A stretch of DNA of 64,000 nucleotides from the NCBI GenBank assembly GCA_964454015.1, contig CAYVQF010000022.1, forward strand, positions 1 through 64,000, read 5' to 3'. Within the stretch, counting starts at the first letter, position 1. Every line of letters starts with the position of its first letter. Below the pieces are notes generated by a model, which saw only the letters and a list, made by a program, of their open reading frames with translations, had not been told where the DNA came from and did no database searches. Positions 15,837 to 23,593 of the stretch are shown here, one piece after another. This DNA comes from CAYVQF01 sp964454015. GTDB lineage: Bacteria; Myxococcota_A; Bradymonadia; UBA4248. The position numbers and the translations under genes are program-made.

Positions 15837-17273
15837 TCAAGTCTGCGGGTTGGGCTGGGGGTGCAGTCGGCGCGCGAGACTGCCGAGCACGGGGTGGTGG
15901 GCGGCATCGGCGATGAGGGCGGCGGCTTGGCGGTCACCCCTGGCGGCGGCTTTGGCCAGGTCGCGCAGGGCGCTCAAGGCGACGTGGCGACAGAGGTCGT
16001 GACGGGGGTGGTGGTCCAGCACTGCCATGGCGGCGGGCAAGGCGCGTTCGGGGGCGCCGCGGCGCAGCGCCGCCGTGGCCAGGAGGGCGCGGATGGCGCC
16101 GTTCCATGGGTGGTGTTCGAGGGCGTTGTGGAGGGCCTCCTCGGCGGCGTCGAGGTGGCCCAGGGCCAGGGCGCGGGCGCCGCGCATGTGCCAGGTGCTG
16201 CCGGGGTCGTCGAGGAGCTCCTCCAGCGTCTGGGCCTCTTCGGCGCGGTCGTCGTGGAGGAGGGCTTCGTGGAGAGGCAGGAGGAGCCGCTCAGGGGCCT
16301 CTGGGCCGAGCTGGCTGCGTTGGTCGAGTTGCTCGACGAGGGCGCGGGCGGCCGTGAGGTCATCGGCGTAGAGGTAGAAGTGGAGGAGGGTTTCTGCCGC
16401 TTCGATGGTGCTGAGGGGATCGGTTTCAGGATGGGATTGGGCGCGCTGGAAGGCGTCGGTGAGGGCCGCGAGGGCGTCGGCGTCGGCGCCACCGAGGTGG
16501 CAGAGGGCGACGCCGCGCAGCAGGGCATGCCTGGCCTGTGGCGCTGCATCCGGGTCCTGCTCGAGCCAGTGCAGGGCCTGAAGATGCTCGCCGCGGTGGA
16601 GGCAGATCTCGGCCCGCTCCAGGGGGGAGAAGGCCTTGGTGGCCCAGGGCTGGGTGCCAGGGTGATAGAGGGTGAGAAAGGCATCCGAGCGCAGGACGTC
16701 TTCGCGCAAGACGATCCAGGGCGTGATTTCGCGCAGGCGCGGGAGGAGCGCCGCTGGGTCGACGTGCCAGAACCCACAATGGAGGGAGGTGCCGGTGGCC
16801 CGCTCCAGGGCGGCTGGGGTCTGGAGGTTGAAGGTGGCGGCTTGGGTGGCGAGCTCGAAGAGCCGCTCGATGATGGCCAGGGAGGTGTCTTCAGTCGCGA
16901 AGCGCAGGCTGAGCGTGCCTGAGGCGATGACCAAGTCGAAGCGCTCCTCCGTGGGCCAGTCGAGGATGTCGGCGACGGCGAAGTGGCCTTGGGGGTGGCG
17001 GCGCTGGGCCGCAGCGATCATGGTGGGATGGAGGTCAATGCCGCGGTAGTGTGCTTGGGGAGCCAGCTCGAGCAAGTAGGGGTAGAGGTCACCCAAGCCG
17101 CAGCCGACGTCGAGGACCCGCAGGTTGGAGGCGCTGAGGTCGATGGCGTTGAGCAGGGTGTGGAAGCGCAGGCGCTGGATGGTCAGGCTCTCCCAGCCCA
17201 CCTGGGCGCAGGGCGAAGCGGATTGGGCCAGCGTGCGGGTGTAGTAGGCCAGGACGGGTTCATGGGCCGGCAT
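15837..17273 (-). CDS. SAM-dependent methyltransferase with C-terminal TPR-like repeats
   Basis: 478 aa. Residues from about 45 to 160 form a class I methyltransferase: motif I VLDVGCGLGD, the acidic residue in YRGIDLHP, and FDLVIASGT. The C-terminal 250 residues are helical repeats rich in Ala/Leu (for example HLDAAEEALHNALEHHP), resembling TPRs, and may present a protein substrate. The methylated target is unknown. Start ATG 17273 has AGGAG 5 nt upstream. It sits 18 nt after a lipoprotein gene and its stop nearly touches the peptidase gene, so the three are one operon. Confidence 0.85.
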   Translation of the reverse strand: MPAHEPVLAYYTRTLAQSASPCAQVGWESLTIQRLRFHTLLNAIDLSASNLRVLDVGCGLGDLYPYLLELAPQAHYRGIDLHPTMIAAAQRRHPQGHFAVADILDWPTEERFDLVIASGTLSLRFATEDTSLAIIERLFELATQAATFNLQTPAALERATGTSLHCGFWHVDPAALLPRLREITPWIVLREDVLRSDAFLTLYHPGTQPWATKAFSPLERAEICLHRGEHLQALHWLEQDPDAAPQARHALLRGVALCHLGGADADALAALTDAFQRAQSHPETDPLSTIEAAETLLHFYLYADDLTAARALVEQLDQRSQLGPEAPERLLLPLHEALLHDDRAEEAQTLEELLDDPGSTWHMRGARALALGHLDAAEEALHNALEHHPWNGAIRALLATAALRRGAPERALPAAMAVLDHHPRHDLCRHVALSALRDLAKAAARGDRQAAALIADAAHHPVLGSLARRLHPQPNPQT

Positions 17274-17291
17274 GGGTTCTCCTGGGCCGGC

Positions 17292-17816
17292 TCAGGGCTT
17301 GGGGGCGGCGGCGGATTCGGCCTCGGGGATGACGGGGGCCTCGATGTTGCGTTCGGGAGCCGTCTCTGGGGTGGTGGGGGCGGCGGATTTTCCCTCGTCG
17401 ACTTTTTCGCCGACCGAGTCCAGCGGGCTCTGGGGCGGATCGCTCTCCGGTGGGGCTGGGACGCCACGGCGGGGTTTGTCCAAGCCATGCTTGGAGCGGA
17501 GCTCGAGGGGACCCTTGCGGCCTTTGATGGAGGGTGCGAGTCCGCCCCGGCCGCGGAGGCGATGTGGGGACGGCTCCAGGGTGCGTTGGCCGATGTTGCC
17601 GCGGACATTCTGGCGGAGCATGGGGTCGACATGGGGGGCAGGGGGGGCGTCATCCTTGGTCTGCTCTGGGACGACGGCCGCGGGTTCGCCCTGGGTGGGC
17701 TGTGGGGCTTCTTCGGCGGCGCGGCGCTTGGGGGGTTCAGAGAGCTTGCAGCCGACGAGGAGAGCCGGGGTGATGAGGGCTAGGAGGAAGAGGAGAAAGG
17801 AGCGTTGGTGCATCAT
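17292..17816 (-). CDS. proline- and charge-rich lipoprotein, unrecognised
   Basis: 174 aa. Signal peptide with lipobox LVGC, then a low-complexity chain rich in Pro, Glu and Ala with no visible globular domain. A basic stretch lies in the middle (PHRLRGRGG, IKGRKGPLELRSKHG). Such chains are common as envelope spacers. It starts with two ATGs and no strong ribosome site. It heads the operon with the methyltransferase and M3-like peptidase. Confidence 0.7.
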   Translation of the reverse strand: MMHQRSFLLFLLALITPALLVGCKLSEPPKRRAAEEAPQPTQGEPAAVVPEQTKDDAPPAPHVDPMLRQNVRGNIGQRTLEPSPHRLRGRGGLAPSIKGRKGPLELRSKHGLDKPRRGVPAPPESDPPQSPLDSVGEKVDEGKSAAPTTPETAPERNIEAPVIPEAESAAAPKP

Positions 17817-17907
17817 TCTACCATGGTCTAAAGGGAGGTTGGCCCAGGGCGTCGATGGGACGGTGGCCAGCAGGTGGTCGCTGGCCGTGGGTCCGACGAG
17901 GTTGCGA

Positions 17908-17932
17908 GCATGCTACCCCTGGCATAGCATGC
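17908..17932. promoter_or_regulatory. 8-bp perfect inverted repeat in divergent intergenic region
   Basis: GCATGCTA (17908-17915) and TAGCATGC (17925-17932) around a 9-nt loop. It lies between the minus-strand lipoprotein (17816) and plus-strand outer-membrane gene (18048). Further CATGC copies occur just downstream. Candidate operator for either gene. Confidence 0.5.
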
Positions 17933-18047
17933 GGCCATGCGTGGGGGCCCACCTTTCTGCCATGCTCGGACGCAGAGGGCAACGCCTTTGTCGTGGGAAT
18001 TATTTCGCCGGGGCGACGTCGTGGGCGCGAAGGAAGAGGAGCTGACC

Positions 18048-18929
18048 TTGGATGAGCGCGGGGGGGCAGGGACGAGGCAACTGAGAGGCTGCTGTTGGCT
18101 GGGCCAGCTCAGCCTGTTGCTGCTCGTGCTCTTGCTGTTGCTTGGCGGCGCGGACCACGCCCAAGGGCAATCGCTGGGTTTGGGTTTTGGTTTGGGCGTG
18201 CCGCTGATGACCTATGTGGAGGGGAGCGCGGACAAGGAGTTCAGGGTCTACCCCGAGCCGGGCTACTACCCCATTCTGACGGAGCTTCACAACGCGGCGG
18301 GCTCGACCCATTTCAATCTGGATCTGGTGCTGAACTCGCCGTTTTTGGTGATCTTTGACGAGATGGAGTTTCGTTTTTCCTTTGCGACTTTTGGCTGGAG
18401 TGAGATGCGCACGACCCACAGCGCCTGCGCGCCCAGCCAAGTGAGCAACGGGGTCTTCGATGACGCGACGGCGCGTTATTTTCCGGTCGATGAGGCTTGG
18501 TGTTTGCAGCAGGAGGGGGCCGAAAAGCGGAGCACCAGTGTGGACGTCTCGGAGCTGGAGCTGCCTTCGCTGACGTTGATCACTGCGGGCTTTGGTGGCC
18601 GCCATGTCTTCTTGGAGAAGGCGGGGTGGAAGTTGTTTTCCGGCCTGTCGTTGGGGCTGGCCGTGAGCACCTTCAGCGACCCGAGCGCCGATTTTTATTT
18701 CGGGGGGCAGGTAGCGGCGAGCGCTGGGGTGAGCTACGCCTTGAGCCGGGTGGCGAGTGTCGAGGTGCTGAGCCGGGCCTCGTTCTTGGTCACTGAGGCG
18801 CCCGCTGGCCTACAGCAGCGTCTCAACCACGAGACGCAGACGGGGGGGCATATTTTTTCGACGCTGTTTCAGACTTTTGCCTATGTTGATTTTCATTTCG
18901 GCTTGCGTTTCAGCCTGGCAGATCTGTGA
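18048..18929 (+). CDS. predicted outer-membrane beta-barrel protein, unrecognised family
   Basis: 293 aa. A Leu-rich signal peptide ends near DHAQGQ. The mature part alternates short hydrophobic strands with polar turns and ends in aromatic-rich strands (YVDFHFGLRFSLADL), typical of a small outer-membrane barrel. Two Cys lie in an extracellular-type loop (SACAPSQ, AWCLQQ). The start is TTG 18048, chosen because GAGGAG sits exactly 6 nt upstream and this start places the signal peptide correctly; the open frame extends upstream without support. It is followed by the alkyltransferase-like gene after 12 nt. Confidence 0.72.
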   Translation: MDERGGAGTRQLRGCCWLGQLSLLLLVLLLLLGGADHAQGQSLGLGFGLGVPLMTYVEGSADKEFRVYPEPGYYPILTELHNAAGSTHFNLDLVLNSPFLVIFDEMEFRFSFATFGWSEMRTTHSACAPSQVSNGVFDDATARYFPVDEAWCLQQEGAEKRSTSVDVSELELPSLTLITAGFGGRHVFLEKAGWKLFSGLSLGLAVSTFSDPSADFYFGGQVAASAGVSYALSRVASVEVLSRASFLVTEAPAGLQQRLNHETQTGGHIFSTLFQTFAYVDFHFGLRFSLADL

Positions 18930-18941
18930 GTGGGCGTGGTG

Positions 18942-19292
18942 ATGGTAGGCAATCGCGAGGAGAAGGAAGGCTTTCGGGCGGCGGTGCTGGCGTTGGTGTC
19001 GCGTATTCCCGCGGGTGAGGTCGCGACCTATGGTCAGATCGCCGCGATGTTGGGGGCGGCCAACCAGGCGCGTCGGGTGGGCATGGTCTTGGCGGGTCTG
19101 CGTCACGGTCTCGATTCGGAGGTGCCGTGGCACCGGGTGATCAACGCTGCTGGGGGGATCAGCGCGCCAAACGACGCGCATCGTTTTATTGTGCAGCGGT
19201 CGCTCCTTGAAGCCGAGGGGGTGGTCTTTGGTGCGACGGGGCGCTGTGATTTGCGGCGCTATCGCTGGGATGGCGTCAGCGTTTTTTCGTGA
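18942..19292 (+). CDS. alkyltransferase-like (ATL) DNA-repair protein
   Basis: 116 aa, about the length of a lone O6-alkylguanine DNA-binding domain. The helix-turn-helix with AtYGQIA and the Arg-finger region (ARRVG) is intact. The active-site PCHRV of alkyltransferases is PWHRV here (W63 from ATG 18942), the signature of ATL proteins. These bind alkylated bases without repairing them and hand the lesion to nucleotide excision repair. An in-frame GTG at 18930 directly follows the upstream stop and could be the start. Its 3' end overlaps the convergent J-like gene by 17 bp. Confidence 0.88.
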   Translation: MVGNREEKEGFRAAVLALVSRIPAGEVATYGQIAAMLGAANQARRVGMVLAGLRHGLDSEVPWHRVINAAGGISAPNDAHRFIVQRSLLEAEGVVFGATGRCDLRRYRWDGVSVFS

Positions 19293-20049
19293 AAAACGCA
19301 GCGATCTTGTCCATGAACGAGGCGGGCTTGTCGTCGTCTTTTCGGCTCATGACCAGGCGCATCTCTCGCTGGGCGTCTTTGTTGTTGGGATCGATGTTGA
19401 GGGCTCGGCGGAAGGCCCGGGTCGCGCCTTCGGTGTCTTTCTCGAGCTTGAGGACCTTGCCGAGGAGGAGGGCAGGGGTCGGGTTTTCTTTGGCTTCCTT
19501 GCTGAGTTTGCGCAGATCGGTGACGAGCTTGTCGCCCTCGGGTCCGCGGCGGCCGGTGCTGCTGACGGGGAGGCACATGTAGCCTGAAAAGGTGTGGTAG
19601 GCTTGGGTGTCGATATCGTCAGGGTTGACTTTGAGGGAGATGGCGAAGCGCTCGTGGGCGTTCTTGAACTCACCCCTCTCGATGAAGGCTTTGCCGCGGC
19701 GGAAGGCGTCTTCGGCGGCGAAGATCTCTTCGATCTCAGAGCTGGAGACGCTGTCTTGTTCGGCTTCGCCCGAGATTTCAGCGTCGTAGGCTTCACGCTT
19801 CTTGGCGTCGTTGAGGGTGCTGAAGGCCTCGTTGATGCGCTTGTTGATCGCCTCGACCATGGGCAGGAGATCAGGATCTTGATGGTTGCGGAAGCGATCG
19901 ACGTGGAGGCGCCGGGCTAGTCCCCGGTAGGCGGCGTGGATGGTCTTGCCCTCAGCGTCATTTTCGACGCCCAGGAAAGCGTAGTGGTCCTGGGCGTCCA
20001 TGTTGTCGAAGCGCTCACGAATCTCATTGACGATGGCATCTTGATCCAT
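19276..20049 (-). CDS. J-like domain plus TPR protein with altered HPD motif
   Basis: 257 aa. An N-terminal J-domain-like helix pair (YAFLGVENDAEGKTI, then AYRGLARRL) carries HVD at residues 49-51 instead of HPD, so DnaK stimulation is doubtful. A charged linker follows, then TPR-like helices (AFRRGKAFIERGEFKNAHERF; GATRAFRRALNIDPNN) and a basic C-terminus. It may be a scaffold rather than a co-chaperone. Start ATG 20049 has AAGGA 8 nt upstream; the frame extends to 20082 without support. Confidence 0.75.
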   Translation of the reverse strand: MDQDAIVNEIRERFDNMDAQDHYAFLGVENDAEGKTIHAAYRGLARRLHVDRFRNHQDPDLLPMVEAINKRINEAFSTLNDAKKREAYDAEISGEAEQDSVSSSEIEEIFAAEDAFRRGKAFIERGEFKNAHERFAISLKVNPDDIDTQAYHTFSGYMCLPVSSTGRRGPEGDKLVTDLRKLSKEAKENPTPALLLGKVLKLEKDTEGATRAFRRALNIDPNNKDAQREMRLVMSRKDDDKPASFMDKIAAFFTKKR

Positions 20050-20190
20050 GCGAGTTGTCCTTGTGCTGGCATGTGGGCGCACTCGTTCCCAGAACGCGTG
20101 CCGAAGAATACAGCAAACGCGTCTGTTGTTCCAGGCCTTAGGCGCGGGTCATGGCAGGGGGATGGTGCCCAAGTGGCGCTGGGAGGCGCG

Positions 20191-20227
20191 TAGGCTTTGC
20201 GCGGTCGGAGCCTTTATGCTAAGCCTA
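20191..20227. promoter_or_regulatory. spaced inverted repeat upstream of the CQLGCF/P-loop pair
   Basis: TAGGCTT (20191-20197) and AAGCCTA (20221-20227), 7-bp perfect arms separated by 23 bp. A TATGCT box lies inside (20215-20220). Candidate operator for the gene starting at 20275. Confidence 0.35.
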
Positions 20228-20274
20228 TCGCCGCCTTGGCCCCGCGTGGCGCGCCTAGGGTGAGGAGGGTGGAG

Positions 20275-20463
20275 ATGGAGAGAGAAGAGATTCTGCGTTT
20301 GGTGCTGGCTGCGAGCCGCTGGCGTGACGGCGAGCGGGTGATCGGTTGCGCAGAGCTGTTTCGCCTTGCCGAGGCGCATGGTTTGACCGTGGCTGAGGTG
20401 GGTGTGGTGTGCGACAAGGACGTGGTGCGGATCGTGTCGTGTCAGTTGGGTTGTTTCCACTGA
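20275..20463 (+). CDS. small CQLGCF-tail protein, unknown function
   Basis: 62 aa, predicted helical, resembling a compact helix-turn-helix-like fold (CAELFRLAEAHGLTVAEVG). It ends in CQLGCFH, which gives two Cys near the C-terminus plus Cys residues at CAEL and VVCDK. I do not know a function. The start is supported by GAGGAGG 6 nt before ATG 20275. It is followed after 8 nt by a P-loop protein, so the two are almost certainly co-transcribed; a metal- or cofactor-related role is speculation based on the Cys residues. Confidence 0.72.
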   Translation: MEREEILRLVLAASRWRDGERVIGCAELFRLAEAHGLTVAEVGVVCDKDVVRIVSCQLGCFH

Positions 20464-20471
20464 GGAGAAGG

Positions 20472-21071
20472 ATGGAGAGCGCTCCAGGGATGCTGCTCAT
20501 CGGCGCGGCCGATCGCAACGCCGGCAAGACCACTTTTGCTTGCCAGGTCATTGAGAGGGTGGCGCGCGCCCGCGCGGTGGTGGCTGCCAAAGTGACGACG
20601 GTGCAGGCCGGGCAGGGGCATGGGTGTCCGCGTGGCGGCGAGGGTTGTGGCGTGTGTCGCAGCTTGGAGGTGCCCTATGTGATCGAGCGGGAGGTCGCCG
20701 ATGCGGCCTTGGCGGGGAAGGACAGCCAGCGGATGTTGGCGGCAGGTGCGGCGGCGGTGTTGTGGCTCAAGGTTCGCACCGATGCGGCCCAGGCAGGGGC
20801 GCAGGCGCTGTGGACGCGTGTGACGGCTCTGCGGCAGGCGCTGGCGCCGGCTTCGCCGGATGAGGTGGCCGTGGTGTGTGAGTCGAACCGGCTGCGCTTG
20901 GCGTTGACGCCGGATTTGTTTTTGTTGTTGCGCGGTGAGAGCGAGGCGGTCAAAGCCTCTGCCGCCGAGGTGTGGCCTCTCAAGAGCGCGTTGGTGTGGC
21001 ATCGCGAGGGGTGTTATTCGTTGGAACCCGGGGCCTTGCGTTTTGATGCGGGAAAATGGTTTGTCGCGTGA
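20472..21071 (+). CDS. P-loop NTPase of SIMIBI type with Cys cluster, unknown function
   Basis: 199 aa. The N-terminus has a Walker A-like loop GAADRNAGKTT with extended spacing, closest in style to dethiobiotin synthetase, CobB and MobB proteins. A cysteine cluster follows (GCPRGGEGCGVCRS), which could bind a metal or iron-sulfur cluster. The C-terminal half is Leu/Ala-rich and ends in EPGALRFDAGKWFVA. Ribosome site AGGAG lies 4 nt before ATG 20472. Co-transcribed with the small CQLGCF gene and 98 bp upstream of the skp-lpxD-lpxA cluster. Confidence 0.75.
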   Translation: MESAPGMLLIGAADRNAGKTTFACQVIERVARARAVVAAKVTTVQAGQGHGCPRGGEGCGVCRSLEVPYVIEREVADAALAGKDSQRMLAAGAAAVLWLKVRTDAAQAGAQALWTRVTALRQALAPASPDEVAVVCESNRLRLALTPDLFLLLRGESEAVKASAAEVWPLKSALVWHREGCYSLEPGALRFDAGKWFVA

Positions 21072-21126
21072 GAATCTTTGCCGCGGGTTGAAGTGTTGTG
21101 TGGCATTGGCGTCTGATGCGCCTGGG

Positions 21127-21146
21127 CACCTCGGTGCGTCGAGGTG
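21127..21146 (+). promoter_or_regulatory. 7-bp stem-loop before the Skp/OmpH gene
   Basis: CACCTCG-6 nt-CGAGGTG, perfect arms. It lies 23 bp before the start codon at 21170, upstream of the AGGAG site. It could separate the P-loop gene from the lpx cluster as a weak terminator or act in the leader. Confidence 0.4.
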
Positions 21147-21169
21147 AAACACGTTTAAGAGGAGATGAG

Positions 21170-21712
21170 ATGAACGTGCGTCGGAGTGGAAATTTCTCTG
21201 GTTGGTTGCTGGCGCTGGGGTTGTTGGTGGTGCTGGGGCTGTCCCAGTCGGCGATGGCAGGCGAGTTCAAGGTCGGGGTGGTGGATTTCAACAGAGCCCT
21301 CGATGCGACCGAGAAAGACGGTGCGCTGAAGAAGCTGCAGCGGGATGCGGAGAAGCGGCAGAGCAAGCTCAAGGACCAGGAGAAGGCGATTGTGGCGCTG
21401 GAGCAAGAGATTCAAGACAGTGGGCCGCTGTTGTCCCAGGAGAAACTGCGGGAGAAGATGGCGGCCTATCAGCAGATGGCCCTGGAGTATCGCAAGACGG
21501 CCATCACCTTTGAGCAGGAGTTTGCCGAGACTCGGGCCAAAGTGTTGGGAGAGATCCAGCAGAAGATGGCTGCGATCAGTGTGTCCATTGCCCAGGACAA
21601 CAAGTTGGACTTCATGGTGGAGCGCAACGAAGGTGCCGTGCTCTACTTCAAGAACAGCTTTGACTACACGGATGAGCTGATCAAGCGCTACGAGGCGCAG
21701 AAGAAGAAGTGA
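21170..21712 (+). CDS. OmpH/Skp-family periplasmic chaperone
   Basis: 180 aa. Signal peptide cleaved near SAMAGEF; the mature part starts FKVGVVDFNRALDATEKDG, the conserved Skp/OmpH head. A long coiled-coil follows (KKLQRDAEKRQSKLKDQEKA onward) that forms the tentacles holding unfolded outer-membrane proteins in the periplasm, and the C-terminus returns to the small beta core. AGGAG is 5 nt before ATG 21170. Its stop overlaps the lpxD start (GTGA), the conserved order skp-lpxD. Confidence 0.9.
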   Translation: MNVRRSGNFSGWLLALGLLVVLGLSQSAMAGEFKVGVVDFNRALDATEKDGALKKLQRDAEKRQSKLKDQEKAIVALEQEIQDSGPLLSQEKLREKMAAYQQMALEYRKTAITFEQEFAETRAKVLGEIQQKMAAISVSIAQDNKLDFMVERNEGAVLYFKNSFDYTDELIKRYEAQKKK

Positions 21713-22791
21713 GTTCTTACGCGATCTCGGCGCTCGTGGCGCGCTTTGGCGGCTCCCTGGTGGGCCCGGCGGGGGCGTCGGCTTGTGGGGGCGAGGGGGT
21801 GATCATCCATCGCCTCAGCACCCTCGCCGAGGCGGGTCCTGGGGCGTTGGCCTTTTTTACCCACCGTGGGTATAGAGCCCAGGCGTTGGGCTTTGGTGGT
21901 GCGGCGTTGGTCGTCGAGGCGGCCGACGCGGCGTTGCCTGGCTGGCAGTGGGTGCATGGCGCCCCGCGGCAGCTCCAACGTGAGCTGAGCGCCCTTTTTG
22001 CGCCCTTCGCCCTGCGTCGGGTGCAGGGGCGCTCTGCCCTGGCCGTGGTGGCCCCGAGCGCGGTCTTGGCGGCTGACGTGGCGTTGGGGCCAGGGGTGGT
22101 GGTGGGCCCAGGGGTGCGCATCGGCGCGGGGACGACGGTGGGGGCGAACGCGGTCATCGAGGAGGGCTGTGTTCTGGGCGAGGGGTGCCACATAGGGCCT
22201 GGGGTCTATCTCGGTCCGCGGTGTATTTTGGGGGCCAGGGTGGTGATCGGTCCCAACGCGGTGATAGGCGATCAGGGCTTTGCCTATGAGGCGGCGTCGC
22301 CAGCGGGCCCGGGAGCGCGGAGCCTGCACATCGGTGGGGTGGTGTTGGGCGACGATGTTCACATTGGGGCCGGGACCTGCATCGACGCGGGCACTTTGGC
22401 GCCGACTCGGGTTGGGGCAGGGAGCCGCGTTGACAACTTGGTGCACCTGGCGCATAACGTGTGCCTGGGAGAGCGTTGTTTGGTTTTGGCCCAGGTCGGG
22501 GTAGCTGGATCCACCCGGCTCGAGGACGACTGCATTCTGGCGGGACAGGTTGGTGTGGCTCAGCATCTGGTTTTGGGTGCGGGGAGCCAAGTGGCGGCCA
22601 AGTCGGGCGTGGCCAGGAGCCTCCCCCCAGGCGCCAAGGTCGGCGGAATTCCAGCGATGGAGATTGGGCGGTGGCGACGCACGGTGGTGCAGCAGAAGGA
22701 CTTGGATGAGCGTGTGCGAGCATTCGACGCGCGCCTGCAGCGCTTGGAACGAGGGCCCTGTCCCCACTGTGGCCGCCGGCGCGATGAGTGA
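21709..22791 (+). CDS. lpxD: LpxD, UDP-3-O-acylglucosamine N-acyltransferase
   Basis: Third step of lipid A synthesis: transfers an acyl chain from acyl-ACP to UDP-3-O-acyl-glucosamine at the inner face of the membrane. The N-terminal uridine-binding domain (about 100 residues) leads into a left-handed beta helix of hexapeptide repeats (VALGPGVVVGPGVRIGAGT onward) containing the catalytic His region NLVHLAHNV. The C-terminal tail adds a CxxC knuckle (GPCPHCGRRR) that I would not expect in LpxD. Start GTG 21709 overlaps the chaperone stop; its own stop lies inside the start of lpxA. 360 aa, usual length. Confidence 0.92.
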   Translation: MSSYAISALVARFGGSLVGPAGASACGGEGVIIHRLSTLAEAGPGALAFFTHRGYRAQALGFGGAALVVEAADAALPGWQWVHGAPRQLQRELSALFAPFALRRVQGRSALAVVAPSAVLAADVALGPGVVVGPGVRIGAGTTVGANAVIEEGCVLGEGCHIGPGVYLGPRCILGARVVIGPNAVIGDQGFAYEAASPAGPGARSLHIGGVVLGDDVHIGAGTCIDAGTLAPTRVGAGSRVDNLVHLAHNVCLGERCLVLAQVGVAGSTRLEDDCILAGQVGVAQHLVLGAGSQVAAKSGVARSLPPGAKVGGIPAMEIGRWRRTVVQQKDLDERVRAFDARLQRLERGPCPHCGRRRDE

Positions 22792-23593
22792 GACTCTGGG
22801 AGATGGTGTGAGGGACAGCGGAGTGGATGCGCGGGCGGTCGTGGCGCCTGGCGTGCTCCTGCCCCAGGGGGTCGAGGTGGGCCCCTATGCGGTGATTCGG
22901 GGGGCGGTGCGCCTCGACGCCGGGGTCGTGATCGCGGCGCACACCGTCATCGATGGCACGGTATGGGTCGGGCGCGGTGCGCGGCTAGGGCCTTACGCCT
23001 GTGTGGGGCAGCCGGCGCAAGACCGTTTGGCGGATCCGCAGGCTGGGGGCGTCGAGATCGGCGCGGGGGCGGTGGTGCGTGAGTTCGCGACGGTGCACCG
23101 CGGAGCGTCGCGCGGCGGGGTGGAGAGCTGGACGCGTCTGGGCGCGGGGGTCTATGTGATGACCCAGGCCCACATTGCCCACGACTGTGCATTGGGGCCC
23201 GGGGTGACCGTGGCCAACGGCGCCATGCTCGGAGGGCACGTCAGGGTGGGCGCCGGTGCCATGATCAGCGCTCGGGCGATGGTGCACCAGCACGTCAGGG
23301 TGGGCCGCTTGGCCTTCGTCGCCGGCGCGGCGCTGGTTGAGCGCGATGTCCCGCCTTTTTGCCGGGTCGATGGCAACCGCGCGGCTCTGGTGGGTTTGAA
23401 TGTGTTAGGCTTAAGGCGCGCCGGCTGCGACGCCGTGGCCTTGGAGGCGCTGCGCGTTGCCTATGGGCAATTGTTCCGCTGCTCCCGTCCCTTGGCGGAG
23501 AGCTGCGCTGCGTTGGCGGCTCAGCCACAGCATCCATGGGTGGCTGAACTGGTGGACTTTATCGGCACGAGTTGCCGGGGGATATGCAGATGA
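22784..23593 (+). CDS. lpxA: LpxA, acyl-ACP--UDP-N-acetylglucosamine O-acyltransferase
   Basis: First committed step of lipid A synthesis. Hexapeptide beta helix followed by a helical C-terminus. Near-diagnostic stretches: ATVHRGASRGG, the catalytic AHIAHDC, DVPPFCRVDGN, VGLNVLGLRRAG and a terminal motif like that of E. coli LpxA. 269 aa, the family norm. ATG 22784 lies inside the end of lpxD (8-bp overlap); the frame is open further upstream inside lpxD, but this start gives the normal length. The usual fabZ gene between lpxD and lpxA is missing. Confidence 0.93.
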   Translation: MSETLGDGVRDSGVDARAVVAPGVLLPQGVEVGPYAVIRGAVRLDAGVVIAAHTVIDGTVWVGRGARLGPYACVGQPAQDRLADPQAGGVEIGAGAVVREFATVHRGASRGGVESWTRLGAGVYVMTQAHIAHDCALGPGVTVANGAMLGGHVRVGAGAMISARAMVHQHVRVGRLAFVAGAALVERDVPPFCRVDGNRAALVGLNVLGLRRAGCDAVALEALRVAYGQLFRCSRPLAESCAALAAQPQHPWVAELVDFIGTSCRGICR

